Assembly: GCA_036504875.1 (NCBI GenBank)
Contig: DASXUK010000003.1
Coordinates: forward strand, 197,549-261,548
Reading direction: 5' to 3'
DNA: 64,000 bases
From: JACPFJ01 sp036504875
GTDB lineage: Bacteria; Desulfobacterota; Desulfuromonadia; Geobacterales; Pseudopelobacteraceae
Shown here: piece by piece, positions 24,215 to 32,720 of the stretch
Numbering within the stretch: the first letter of the stretch is position 1
Layout of the letters: each line of letters starts with the position of its first letter
Program-made: the position numbers and the translations under genes
Notes under the pieces: generated by a model
The model's database searches: none
What the model was told of the DNA's origin: nothing
The model's input: only the letters and a program-made list of their open reading frames with translations

Positions 24215-27004
24215 GTGATTGCCTCCCTTTTACGCCTGAAAAACTGGAGTATCCTGGCCAAGATTATCGGCATTAACCTGGTAGTTCTGGTCATCTGTTT
24301 CAGTGCCATCATGCTGTATGTCCTACCGCTGTATGAAGAACGGCTTATGGATGAGCATAAGCATTTTGTCTCCGCCATGGTCACCATGGCACATGAGGTG
24401 GTCGAACATCATTACGCAAGCATAGCCCGTGATGGCGCCTCGGAACTTGTGGCCAAGCAACGCGCGGTTGCACAGTTGAAAGCAATGTGCCGGGGCAATG
24501 ACTATTTTTGGATTCATGATACTAGCATGACCATGGTAGCACATCCCCATGCCCCGCAACTTGATGGGACCAGCCTCGCCGATTATCAAGATTCTTATGG
24601 TACCAGCGTGTTCAGGGAAATGAATCGCATTGCTCTTTCGGAGGGGCAGGGATTTTTAAAGTATACTTGGCCCAAACCTTCACAAAAAGAGCAACAACCT
24701 AAAATATCCTACGTAAAACTGTTCAAACCGTGGGGGTGGGTGGTCGGGAGCGGCATCTATGTGGATGATATATCTACGGAAGCTTCAGAGCTGCGGAACA
24801 AGGTATTGATACTGGGTTATGTTCTGCTACTGAGTATAATCGTTTTTTCGGTCTATGCTGCCAAAATGATCAACCGGCCGCTGCAGGACGCGGTCCGCCT
24901 GACCAGCGAGATTATCGGTCCGGAGCAAGCTGAAAATGACAAGCTGCACACGCTCTTCGAGCCTCGTCTGTTGCTGAATGGCATCACCCGCATGGTATCT
25001 GAGCTGAAACAGGCAAAAGAGGATTCCGAGCAGGCGAACCGGGCCAAGAGTGACTTCTTGGCCAACATGAGCCATGAAATACGCACCCCAATGAACGGTG
25101 TCATCGGTATGACCGGACTGCTTCTCGATACCGAGCTGACCGAAGAACAGCGGCGTTTCGCCGAGACTGTGCGTACCAGCGCGGAATCGCTTCTTGTACT
25201 CATCAACGACATTCTGGATTTTTCAAAGATTGCAGCCGGAAAGCTGGATCTGGAAACCCTTGATTTCGACCTGCAGAACCTTTTAGAGGATTTCGCCGCT
25301 ATACTTGCTCTGCGGGCTCATGACAAGGGGTTGGAACTGCTCTGTGCTGCGGACCCCCAAGTCCCGGTGCTTCTTCGTGGCGACCCGGGCCGTCTGCGCC
25401 AGATTCTCACTAATCTGGTGGGCAACGCCATTAAATTCACTCATTCAGGCGAAGTAGAGGTGCGCATCACGCTGCAAGCCGAAACTGATGAAACGGTCTG
25501 GCTTCGCTTCACTGTGCGTGACACCGGCATTGGAATTCCTAAAGACAAGGTTAGCCTGCTCTTCCACAAGTTTACCCAGGCGGATGCCTCGACCACGCGC
25601 CAGTACGGTGGCACCGGGTTAGGCCTGGCCATCTCCAAGCAACTCACGGAACTGATGGGAGGCGAAGTTGGCGTTGAGAGCGAAGATGGCTGCGGATCGG
25701 AGTTCTGGTTTACAGTTAGACTGGGCAAACAGCCGGAAGGTTCAAAAGCAATTGTAGATTCACCGTCGGATTTAGGCGGAGTACGGGTGCTGGTTGTGGA
25801 CGACAACTCCACAAACAGAGAAATCCTGATAACCCGCATGCTTTCATGGGAGATGCGGGCCGCCGAGGCACCGGATGGTTCAGCGGCGCTCCAGGCCCTC
25901 CTTCAAGCACAGGAAGAAGGGGATCCATTTAGAATCGCCGTGATTGACATGCAGATGCCCGGCATGGACGGAGATGCGCTAGGCTTGGCAATAAAGGCCA
26001 ATGAACGTCTAGCCGGCACCGGCATGGTGTTGCTGACCTCTTTGGGTATAAGAGGCAAAGCGACCCGCTATGCAGAGATCGGTTTTGCAGCTTGCCTGAC
26101 CAAGCCTGTGCGCTATCAGGCACTGAAGAACATGTTATCCTTAGCGTTATCGGGTGGTAATACAGCCGTGCCTCAGCCAATGCACCATTCTGAAGTCGAT
26201 CTGCAGAACCTGTTCATAGGGTGCAAGGCCCGCATTCTGCTGGCCGAAGACAACATCACCAATCAACAAGTGGCCTTGGGTATCCTTAAAAAACTGGGTC
26301 TTTCGGCCGACGTCGTCGTTAATGGCGCCGAGGCATTAAAGGCACTCGAAAACATTGCCTACGACCTGGTCCTGATGGATGTACAGATGCCGGTGATGGA
26401 TGGCTTGGAAACTTCCCGCGCTATCCGTAATCCACAAAACACAGTCCTTGATCATACCATCCCGATCATCGCCATGACCGCCCATGTCATGCCTGGCGAC
26501 CGGGAAAAATGTTTAGCAGCCGGTATGGATGATTATTTATCAAAACCTTTATCGCCGCAAAGGTTGGCCGAGACACTGGATAAATACCTAGCCCGAGAAA
26601 CGGGTCAAGACCACCGGATGAATAATGAGCCAGTACTACAAGCTGCACTGTCCGGGGTTAGCGAACCTCCAATATGGGACAAGGCGGCAATACTGGAGCG
26701 TCTGATGGAGGATGAAGATTTGACGATGGAGATTGCGGAGGCCTTCCTGGTGGATATCCCGCACCAGCTCCAGGCATTAAAAGCATTTTTGGCAGCCGGT
26801 GATATCTTGGGCGCCGAGCGCCAGGCGCATACCATAAAGGGCGCATCCGCCAATGTCGGAGGAGAAAGATTGCGGGCCGTGGCCCTAGAACTCGAGAAAG
26901 CTGCCAAGGCCCGCAACTTGAATGAAGCCGGAGGACACATGGCGGAACTGGAAGCTCAATTTGACCGCTTAAAGGATGCGATGACAAGGAATCAGGTGTT
27001 GTAG
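24215..27004 (+). CDS. Hybrid sensor histidine kinase (Cache, HisKA, HATPase, REC, REC, HPt)
   Basis: 929 residues. Membrane helix about 18-42, periplasmic Cache domain about 45-190 (YFWIHDTSMTMVAHPHAPQLDG, WGWVVGSGIYVDDI), second helix about 196-218. Then HisKA with His287 (FLANMSHEIRTPMNG) and a HATPase with VGNAIKFTHSG, DTGIGIP and GGTGLGLAIS. Two receiver domains follow with Asp578 and Asp722, and a C-terminal HPt with His872 (AHTIKGASANVGG). All phosphorelay residues are present. GTG start; no strong Shine-Dalgarno. No response regulator lies next to it, so the output partner is elsewhere. The Cache type often senses small organic acids; the ligand is unknown. Confidence 0.93.
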   Translation: MIASLLRLKNWSILAKIIGINLVVLVICFSAIMLYVLPLYEERLMDEHKHFVSAMVTMAHEVVEHHYASIARDGASELVAKQRAVAQLKAMCRGNDYFWIHDTSMTMVAHPHAPQLDGTSLADYQDSYGTSVFREMNRIALSEGQGFLKYTWPKPSQKEQQPKISYVKLFKPWGWVVGSGIYVDDISTEASELRNKVLILGYVLLLSIIVFSVYAAKMINRPLQDAVRLTSEIIGPEQAENDKLHTLFEPRLLLNGITRMVSELKQAKEDSEQANRAKSDFLANMSHEIRTPMNGVIGMTGLLLDTELTEEQRRFAETVRTSAESLLVLINDILDFSKIAAGKLDLETLDFDLQNLLEDFAAILALRAHDKGLELLCAADPQVPVLLRGDPGRLRQILTNLVGNAIKFTHSGEVEVRITLQAETDETVWLRFTVRDTGIGIPKDKVSLLFHKFTQADASTTRQYGGTGLGLAISKQLTELMGGEVGVESEDGCGSEFWFTVRLGKQPEGSKAIVDSPSDLGGVRVLVVDDNSTNREILITRMLSWEMRAAEAPDGSAALQALLQAQEEGDPFRIAVIDMQMPGMDGDALGLAIKANERLAGTGMVLLTSLGIRGKATRYAEIGFAACLTKPVRYQALKNMLSLALSGGNTAVPQPMHHSEVDLQNLFIGCKARILLAEDNITNQQVALGILKKLGLSADVVVNGAEALKALENIAYDLVLMDVQMPVMDGLETSRAIRNPQNTVLDHTIPIIAMTAHVMPGDREKCLAAGMDDYLSKPLSPQRLAETLDKYLARETGQDHRMNNEPVLQAALSGVSEPPIWDKAAILERLMEDEDLTMEIAEAFLVDIPHQLQALKAFLAAGDILGAERQAHTIKGASANVGGERLRAVALELEKAAKARNLNEAGGHMAELEAQFDRLKDAMTRNQVL

Positions 27005-27053
27005 GTTGGAAGATGATCAAGCATTAAATGAAGTAAGTATTGCCGCAGAGACA

Positions 27054-27096
27054 CAAAACCCCGTTCCATCTTTTATGATGGCGGGGTTTTGGCTTT
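27054..27096. terminator. Terminator after the hybrid kinase (probably bidirectional)
   Basis: CAAAACCCCG (27054-27063) pairs with CGGGGTTTTG (27082-27091), extended by an inner CCATC/GATGG pair, then GGCTTT. It also faces the minus-strand gene at 27109. Confidence 0.9.
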
Positions 27097-27108
27097 AATC
27101 CCTGGCAA

Positions 27109-27471
27109 TCAGGAATCTACCGGATTACCACGAGTTTCAGTATCAAAGATTGTCAGCAGGGTCTCGGGGCTGTATATGCAGACCTCTTTGTGTACCCCTT
27201 GTTTCCCCTGATGCATCCATTCCACCTTCTCGCCGGATGGTTCCCATATCAGATTAACCCGCGTCCCGCCAATCCGCTTTAATTCATTCCACATATCATC
27301 CATGGTCAACAGGTCGACACCAGCGATTTCCTCTTTGCTGGAGATAGTATCCATAAACCTGTCGATCAGGTCATAATCAAGGAAATCCTCTTCCTTACGC
27401 CACCATTTGACAAACTGGTGCTGGGGGCTTCGTTTTTGATTGATTACGGCTTCAATTTCACGCCCTCTCAT
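27109..27471 (-). CDS. Hypothetical soluble protein
   Basis: 120 residues, MRGREIEAVINQKRSPQHQF. No family recognised. It has no signal peptide or membrane segment. The first half is helical and acidic/basic mixed; the second half (NLIWEPSGEKVEWMHQGKQG, then KEVCIYSPETLLTIFD) looks beta-rich. SD AAAGGGG precedes the ATG. Codon use looks like its neighbours. Terminated by the bidirectional hairpin at 27054. Confidence 0.7.
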   Translation of the reverse strand: MRGREIEAVINQKRSPQHQFVKWWRKEEDFLDYDLIDRFMDTISSKEEIAGVDLLTMDDMWNELKRIGGTRVNLIWEPSGEKVEWMHQGKQGVHKEVCIYSPETLLTIFDTETRGNPVDS

Positions 27472-27583
27472 GACAGACCCCTTTCAAGTATCAGCGCCTT
27501 GCCAAGATGCTTATAGTTCGCTTCATATGATTTAATTATACCGCTTGCTTCCAGAAATAAAAGCAACTGGCAGGTAAAGGTTT

Positions 27584-27615
27584 TATAAAAAAAGGCGGCT
27601 TATTTACAAGCCGCC
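27584..27615 (-). terminator. Terminator of the RNA helicase gene
   Basis: On the minus strand GGCGGCTT-GTAAAT-AAGCCGCC followed by TTTTTTT (plus-strand A-run at 27587-27593). Confidence 0.92.
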
Positions 27616-27642
27616 CAAAAAGCTAAGATTTCAGTATTTGTT

Positions 27643-28965
27643 TTATCGAGCCCTGGGAGAGCGCTGCGGATGACGCGCTGCTGGAGCAGAGGGATTATGT
27701 GGTGCTTTGCTAGGGATTACTTTCGGCTTGGCTGCCTTGGTTCCCGCGGATACGCTATTGCCCTGGCCAGACTTGTTTTGGGGCCTTCGCACCTGCGGAG
27801 GACGCGGTGGGCGGGCAAATTCAATGTCTTTATGAGGTGCGGTAACGGCGTAATCAAAACCAGCCACTGTTTTGCGCTCAAGTTGGGCATTGAGTTTCTT
27901 CTCGATATTTCGGACCATGAAAGAATCATCGTTTGTCACCAGGGTAAAGGCATCGCCACTCCTGGCTGCGCGGCCGGTCCGGCCGATACGATGGACATAA
28001 GCTTCGGGGGTGTCAGGCATATCATAGTTGATGACATGCGAAATCTGGGACACATCTATGCCTCGTGCAGCAATATCGGTTGCCACCAGAATCTGATAAG
28101 TGCCATCACGAAAGCCGTCCAGCGCCGCCTGGCGTCGGTTCTGGGAGAGATTCCCCTGCAGCGAGGCGGCCTTGTAACCAGTTTTTTCAAGCTGCTCACC
28201 CAATCGTTTGGCACGGTGTTTTGTCTTGGTGAATACAAGGACCGACTCGGTATCAGTATGTTGCAACAATTCCAGCAACAAGGCTGTTTTGAGATGCTGG
28301 GCAACCGGATAAAGGGCATGCGTAACTGTAACCGGCGGAGCAGTATTGCCCACCTGAACAGTGGCCGGATCGCGCAGGATGTCACTAGCCAGTATGCGTA
28401 TATCGGGCGGCATGGTGGCTGAAAATAACAGTGTCTGGCGGTGTTGGGGGATCTGTTTCAGGATCCTTTTGATGTCGGGTAAAAAGCCCATATCAAACAT
28501 CTGGTCGGCCTCGTCCAGCACCAGCACCTCAAGATGCTTTAAATCTATGACACCCTGATTCATAAGGTCCAGCAACCGTCCCGGGCAGGCTACGACAATT
28601 TCCACGCCCCGCTTCAATTTTTCGATCTGCGGGTTGACAGCCACGCCGCCATAGATGGTGATGCTTTTCAGACGGGCCTGCCGGCCCAACTGGCTGATCG
28701 ACTCGTTGATCTGCTCCGCCAGTTCGCGCGTCGGCGCGATTACCAGGGCGCGCACTTTGCCCCGCTCTCCCTGCATCAGTCGGTTCAATATTGGCAGTGC
28801 AAAAGCGGCGGTCTTACCGGTGCCGGTCTGAGCCAGCCCCATAACATCACGGCCAAGAATGACTATCGGTATTGCCTGTTCCTGAATTGGGGTCGGTGTT
28901 GTATAACCGGCTGCCTTTATCCCGGCAGCTATCACAGGATGAAAATTAAAAGATTGAAAACCCAT
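27643..28965 (-). CDS. rhlE: DEAD-box ATP-dependent RNA helicase (RhlE type)
   Basis: 440 residues. Q motif FNFHPVIAAGIKAAGYTTPTPIQ, motif I AQTGTGKT, motif Ia APTRELA, motif II DEAD (VLDEADQMFDMGF), motif III SAT, and motifs V and VI ARGID and HRIGRTGR. After about residue 365 a basic Pro/Arg/Lys-rich tail resembles RhlE of proteobacteria. SD AAAGGAG before ATG 28965. A cold shock gene lies directly upstream on the same strand, and helicase and csp genes often act together in melting RNA at low temperature. The csp terminator separates them, so read-through or an unseen promoter must supply expression. Confidence 0.92.
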   Translation of the reverse strand: MGFQSFNFHPVIAAGIKAAGYTTPTPIQEQAIPIVILGRDVMGLAQTGTGKTAAFALPILNRLMQGERGKVRALVIAPTRELAEQINESISQLGRQARLKSITIYGGVAVNPQIEKLKRGVEIVVACPGRLLDLMNQGVIDLKHLEVLVLDEADQMFDMGFLPDIKRILKQIPQHRQTLLFSATMPPDIRILASDILRDPATVQVGNTAPPVTVTHALYPVAQHLKTALLLELLQHTDTESVLVFTKTKHRAKRLGEQLEKTGYKAASLQGNLSQNRRQAALDGFRDGTYQILVATDIAARGIDVSQISHVINYDMPDTPEAYVHRIGRTGRAARSGDAFTLVTNDDSFMVRNIEKKLNAQLERKTVAGFDYAVTAPHKDIEFARPPRPPQVRRPQNKSGQGNSVSAGTKAAKPKVIPSKAPHNPSAPAARHPQRSPRAR

Positions 28966-28984
28966 AAAACTCCTTTGTCTTTAT

Positions 28985-29017
28985 AAAAGAAAAAAGCCTC
29001 GGCTCAGGCCGAGGCTT
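28985..29017 (-). terminator. Terminator of the cold shock gene at 29148
   Basis: On the minus strand AAGCCTCGGC-CTGA-GCCGAGGCTT (perfect 10-bp stem, plus-strand 28994-29017) followed by TTTT. It lies 20 bases upstream of the helicase ATG. Confidence 0.92.
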
Positions 29018-29147
29018 GCGATATTACTTTAGCTGCGACTGCACAAAGCTTGCCGGTACCAAATAATAATATGGCGGGCATAAAACTCATAATTTACTTA
29101 TGGTTATGACTATTTCAATACTCGCAGTTGTTTCTCAACAAGATGCA

Positions 29148-29348
29148 TTAGATCTTTGTTACGTTGGCTGCCTGAAGCCCTTTAGGACCCTTGACGATAT
29201 CAAATTGAACCGCATCACCTTCGGCCAAAGACTTGAAACCATTGCCGCCAATGGCGGAGAAATGAACAAAAATATCCTCGCCATCCTCCTGCTCAAGAAA
29301 CCCGAAACCCTTGCTGTCGTTAAACCATTTTACCTTACCTGTTGTCAT
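29148..29348 (-). CDS. Cold shock protein (CspA family)
   Basis: 66 residues, MTTGKVKWFNDSKGFGFLEQEDGEDIFVHFSAI with both RNP motifs. ATG 29348 follows GAGGAAAG; the frame to 29384 is leader. Third csp in the window and most like the one at 16039. rpsU lies 86 bases upstream on the same strand and the RNA helicase downstream. Confidence 0.95.
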   Translation of the reverse strand: MTTGKVKWFNDSKGFGFLEQEDGEDIFVHFSAIGGNGFKSLAEGDAVQFDIVKGPKGLQAANVTKI

Positions 29349-29434
29349 ACTTCTTTCCTCATGATCCTTCTTTGTGTAATGCACCTGCGATGGCGCAGAT
29401 GTTTATAAATTAAATTATTTAACCAAAACAGCTT

Positions 29435-29635
29435 TCAGTCCCGCTCAGGCTTACGATAGCGCATCGCTTTCCTGCGTCTGCGGGCAGCCTCAAGCTGCTT
29501 GCGTTTTTTCTTCACTGATGGTTTTTCGTAAAACTGTCGGTTTTTGACAGCCTTAAGAATGCCTTCCTTCTGTATCATACGCTTAAGATCGCGAAGTGCC
29601 CTATCGATATCGTTTGCATGTACGATGATGCTCAT
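29435..29635 (-). CDS. rpsU: 30S ribosomal protein S21
   Basis: 66 residues, MSIIVHANDIDRALRDLKRMIQKEG, with the basic C-terminus RRRRKAMRYRKPERD. S21 sits near the anti-Shine-Dalgarno region of the 30S subunit. ATG 29635 follows CGGAGGAG at a good distance. The leader holds a terminator-like hairpin (29657-29697) on the same strand. Confidence 0.97.
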   Translation of the reverse strand: MSIIVHANDIDRALRDLKRMIQKEGILKAVKNRQFYEKPSVKKKRKQLEAARRRRKAMRYRKPERD

Positions 29636-29656
29636 AGGCAACTCCTCCGCGTATAA

Positions 29657-29697
29657 TAAAAACCCCAAGAGCTTCTAAAGTCCCTGGGGGGTTATTA
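29657..29697 (-). terminator. Terminator-like hairpin in the rpsU leader (possible attenuator)
   Basis: On the minus strand AACCCCCCAGGGA and CTCTTGGGGTT form an imperfect stem, followed by TTTTTATTATAC and then, within 20 bases, the rpsU Shine-Dalgarno. No gene lies upstream on this strand; the next is the divergent secA. Confidence 0.55.
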
Positions 29698-29871
29698 ACT
29701 TCAAAAGATTTCTTACTTTATCATATTCCTAGATAGCTGTATGTAAAATAATTCACGTTTTTTTAACAATCTTAATTTTAAGCTCTCTAGCCACCAGCAG
29801 AAGTCACACAATTGAAATTCCAATACCGCTGATCAGTATCAGTGCTACCACTCATGCAATCCCCTTTTATG
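29698..29871. other. Divergent rpsU-secA intergenic DNA
   Basis: AT-rich, no reading frame or RNA gene recognised. It must contain the rpsU promoter; TTGTTA-N17-TTACAT on the minus strand (about 29740-29770) is a weak candidate. Confidence 0.4.
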
Positions 29872-29900
29872 TTGAGCAGTCATCGATTTTGTGATATTTT
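29872..29900 (+). promoter_or_regulatory. Candidate sigma-70 promoter for secA
   Basis: TTGAGC (29872-29877), 17-base spacer, TATTTT (29895-29900), about 40 bases before the secA ATG. Confidence 0.5.
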
Positions 29901-29941
29901 ATTAAGCTATTTTGCAATTATCCATTCAGCAGGAGAAATAA

Positions 29942-32632
29942 ATGATCAGTTCCTTTATAAAAAAAATTGTCGGCAGCAAGAATGACCGCGAGCTGAAAAA
30001 ATTATGGCCCATCGTTCATAAAATCAATGCAATGGAGGCTTCTGTCGCCAAACTTTCCGACGAAGAGCTAAAAGGAAAGACATTTGAATTCAAGGAGCGC
30101 CATGGCCGGGGAGAATCGCTGGATTCTCTTTTGCCCGAGGCATTTGCCGTGTGCCGTGAAGGTGGTAAGCGGGCTCTGGGAATGCGCCATTTTGATGTAC
30201 AGTTGATCGGCGGCATGGTGCTGCATTCCGGCAAGATCTCTGAGATGAAGACCGGCGAGGGCAAGACGCTGGTGGCAACGCTGCCGGCTTACCTGAATGC
30301 CATCAGCGGCAAAGGTGTGCACGTAGTTACGGTCAACGATTATTTGGCCCGGCGCGACTCGGAGTGGATGGGCCAATTGTATAACTTCCTTGGGCTAAAT
30401 GTGGGCGTAATTGTACATGGGGTGGAGGATGAACAGCGGCGGGAAAATTATGCCGCCGATATCACCTATGGTACCAATAACGAATTCGGTTTCGACTATT
30501 TGCGCGATAACATGAAGTTCTCCCTGGATGACTATGTCCAGCGCGGCTTCAATTACGCCATTGTCGACGAAGTCGACTCGATCCTGATCGATGAGGCCAG
30601 GACACCCCTGATCATCTCCGGCCCCACCGAGGAATCCACTGACAAGTATTATGTCATTGACCGTATCATCCCGATGCTGCAGAAGGGTGAGGCAAAGGAT
30701 GTCGAGGCCAATACTCTCTCTGGCAAACGTAAAGCTTACACCGGCGACTTTACCATCGACGAGAAGGCCAAGAGCGCCACCCTGACTGAACAAGGGGTCC
30801 TTACGGTCGAGAAGCTACTTAAAATCGAAAATCTCTATGATCCTCGAAATATCGAAATACTTCATCACGTGCAACAGGCCCTGCGAGCTCATGCCATGTA
30901 CAAGCGCGATGTTGACTATGTGGTCAAGGATGGCGAGGTCATGATTGTCGACGAGTTCACCGGCCGCCTCATGCCTGGTCGACGCTGGTCGGATGGCCTG
31001 CACCAGGCTATCGAGGCCAAAGAAGGGGTCACGATTGAGAACGAGAATCAAACCCTGGCCACCATTACCTTCCAGAACTATTTCCGTATGTACGGCAAAC
31101 TCTCCGGTATGACCGGTACCGCTGATACCGAGGCCGAGGAATTCCACAAGATCTATAAGCTGGATGTAATGGTTATTCCCACCAACCGCCCGCTTTTGCG
31201 GCCTGACTTCCCGGACGTGATCTACAAGACCGAGATGGAAAAATTCAATGCAGTTATCGAGGATATCAAAGACCATTACGCTACCGGTCAACCCTGCCTG
31301 GTGGGTACTATATCAATTGAAAAGTCCGAGGTATTGGCCGAGCTGCTCAAGCGCCAGGGCATCCCGCACAACGTACTTAACGCCAAGCAGCATGAACGTG
31401 AGGCGGAGATTGTTTCCCAGGCCGGCCGCCTCAAGGCCATAACCATCGCCACCAATATGGCTGGTCGCGGTACCGATATATTGCTGGGTGGCAATCCGGA
31501 TGCGCTGGCCAAACAATGGCTGAGGGGGAATCCCGAGGCGACCGAGGAGCAGTGCCAGGAGGTCACTGAGAAATTCAAAACGGAATGCGCGGCAGAGCAC
31601 GATGAGGTGGTTAAGCTGGGGGGGCTGCATATTATCGGCACCGAGCGCCATGAATCCCGTCGCATTGACAATCAGTTACGTGGCCGTTCCGGCCGCCAGG
31701 GCGATCCCGGCTCATCCCGTTTTTACCTTTCGCTGCAGGACGATCTGCTGCGCATCTTCGGCTCTGAGCGGGTAGCCAAAATCATGGATTTCCTCAAAAT
31801 TGAGGAGGGCGAGGCAATTACCCACACCATGATTAACAAATCGATCGAGAACGCTCAGAAAAAAGTTGAAGCTCATAACTTTGATATCCGTAAGCACCTG
31901 ATCGAATATGATGACGTAATGAATAAGCAACGCGAGGTGATCTACACCCAGCGCCGCGAGATTCTAAGTGGTCAGGAGATCCGTGAGAGCTTCCAGGAGA
32001 TGCTGGACGAAACAATTGAAGAAATAGTTGCCAGCTACTGCATCGACAAAGTTGCAGCCCAGGAATGGGATTGGGAGGGCCTAAGCGAGATAGTCTACCG
32101 GTGTTTCAACATGCACCTGGACCTGCCCCAGGAAACCATGTCACGCTTGAATCCTGTTAATTTCAAAGAGACCCTTAAAGAGCAGGCCAATGCAACCTTT
32201 CAGGCCAAGGCTGATGATATGGGGCCTGAACTGACCGATCACCTGATCAAGGTCATCATGCTGCAAGCCATTGACACCCATTGGAAGGACCACCTGCTTA
32301 ACATTGACCATTTAAAGGAAGGCATCGGATTACGTGGCTATGGCCAAAAGGATCCTAAGCAGGAGTACAAAAAAGAGGCCTTCAATCTTTTCATGGAACT
32401 GATCGTCCGAATCCGTGAGGAGGTAGTCGAGCGCGTCTATTGGGTACAAGTGGATCGTGAACAAGAGGTCGAGGAGATGGAGGAGGAACAGCGCAGCAAA
32501 AAGCTGGTTTTTAATCTCTCCGGAGAAGAAGAACGTCATCAGGAACCAGCCAAGAGCCAGAAAGTTGCCGGCCGGAATGACCCCTGCCCTTGCGGAAGTG
32601 GTAAAAAGTACAAAAAGTGCTGCGGTAAGTAG
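29942..32632 (+). CDS. secA: Preprotein translocase ATPase SecA
   Basis: 896 residues, full length. Walker A MKTGEGKT, DEAD-like VDEVDSILIDEARTPLIISG, the preprotein-crosslinking region, GRGTDI and LRGRSGRQGDPG of the second nucleotide-binding fold, and the C-terminal zinc motif DPCPCGSGKKYKKCCGK that binds SecB and phospholipid. Drives Sec export through SecYEG (secY is at 53278 in this window). SD AGGAGAA precedes ATG 29942. Confidence 0.98.
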   Translation: MISSFIKKIVGSKNDRELKKLWPIVHKINAMEASVAKLSDEELKGKTFEFKERHGRGESLDSLLPEAFAVCREGGKRALGMRHFDVQLIGGMVLHSGKISEMKTGEGKTLVATLPAYLNAISGKGVHVVTVNDYLARRDSEWMGQLYNFLGLNVGVIVHGVEDEQRRENYAADITYGTNNEFGFDYLRDNMKFSLDDYVQRGFNYAIVDEVDSILIDEARTPLIISGPTEESTDKYYVIDRIIPMLQKGEAKDVEANTLSGKRKAYTGDFTIDEKAKSATLTEQGVLTVEKLLKIENLYDPRNIEILHHVQQALRAHAMYKRDVDYVVKDGEVMIVDEFTGRLMPGRRWSDGLHQAIEAKEGVTIENENQTLATITFQNYFRMYGKLSGMTGTADTEAEEFHKIYKLDVMVIPTNRPLLRPDFPDVIYKTEMEKFNAVIEDIKDHYATGQPCLVGTISIEKSEVLAELLKRQGIPHNVLNAKQHEREAEIVSQAGRLKAITIATNMAGRGTDILLGGNPDALAKQWLRGNPEATEEQCQEVTEKFKTECAAEHDEVVKLGGLHIIGTERHESRRIDNQLRGRSGRQGDPGSSRFYLSLQDDLLRIFGSERVAKIMDFLKIEEGEAITHTMINKSIENAQKKVEAHNFDIRKHLIEYDDVMNKQREVIYTQRREILSGQEIRESFQEMLDETIEEIVASYCIDKVAAQEWDWEGLSEIVYRCFNMHLDLPQETMSRLNPVNFKETLKEQANATFQAKADDMGPELTDHLIKVIMLQAIDTHWKDHLLNIDHLKEGIGLRGYGQKDPKQEYKKEAFNLFMELIVRIREEVVERVYWVQVDREQEVEEMEEEQRSKKLVFNLSGEEERHQEPAKSQKVAGRNDPCPCGSGKKYKKCCGK

Positions 32633-32720
32633 CTTCGATCATTAGCATGCTACTATCAAGGTTTCGTGCGTGTTAAAATATTACCAGGCTGAATATAACG
32701 CACAGCACGACGAGGTAGAT

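Noticed and set aside
27670..28422. 250-residue plus-strand frame inside rhlE
   Set aside because: Antisense to intact helicase motifs; no Shine-Dalgarno or recognisable domain.
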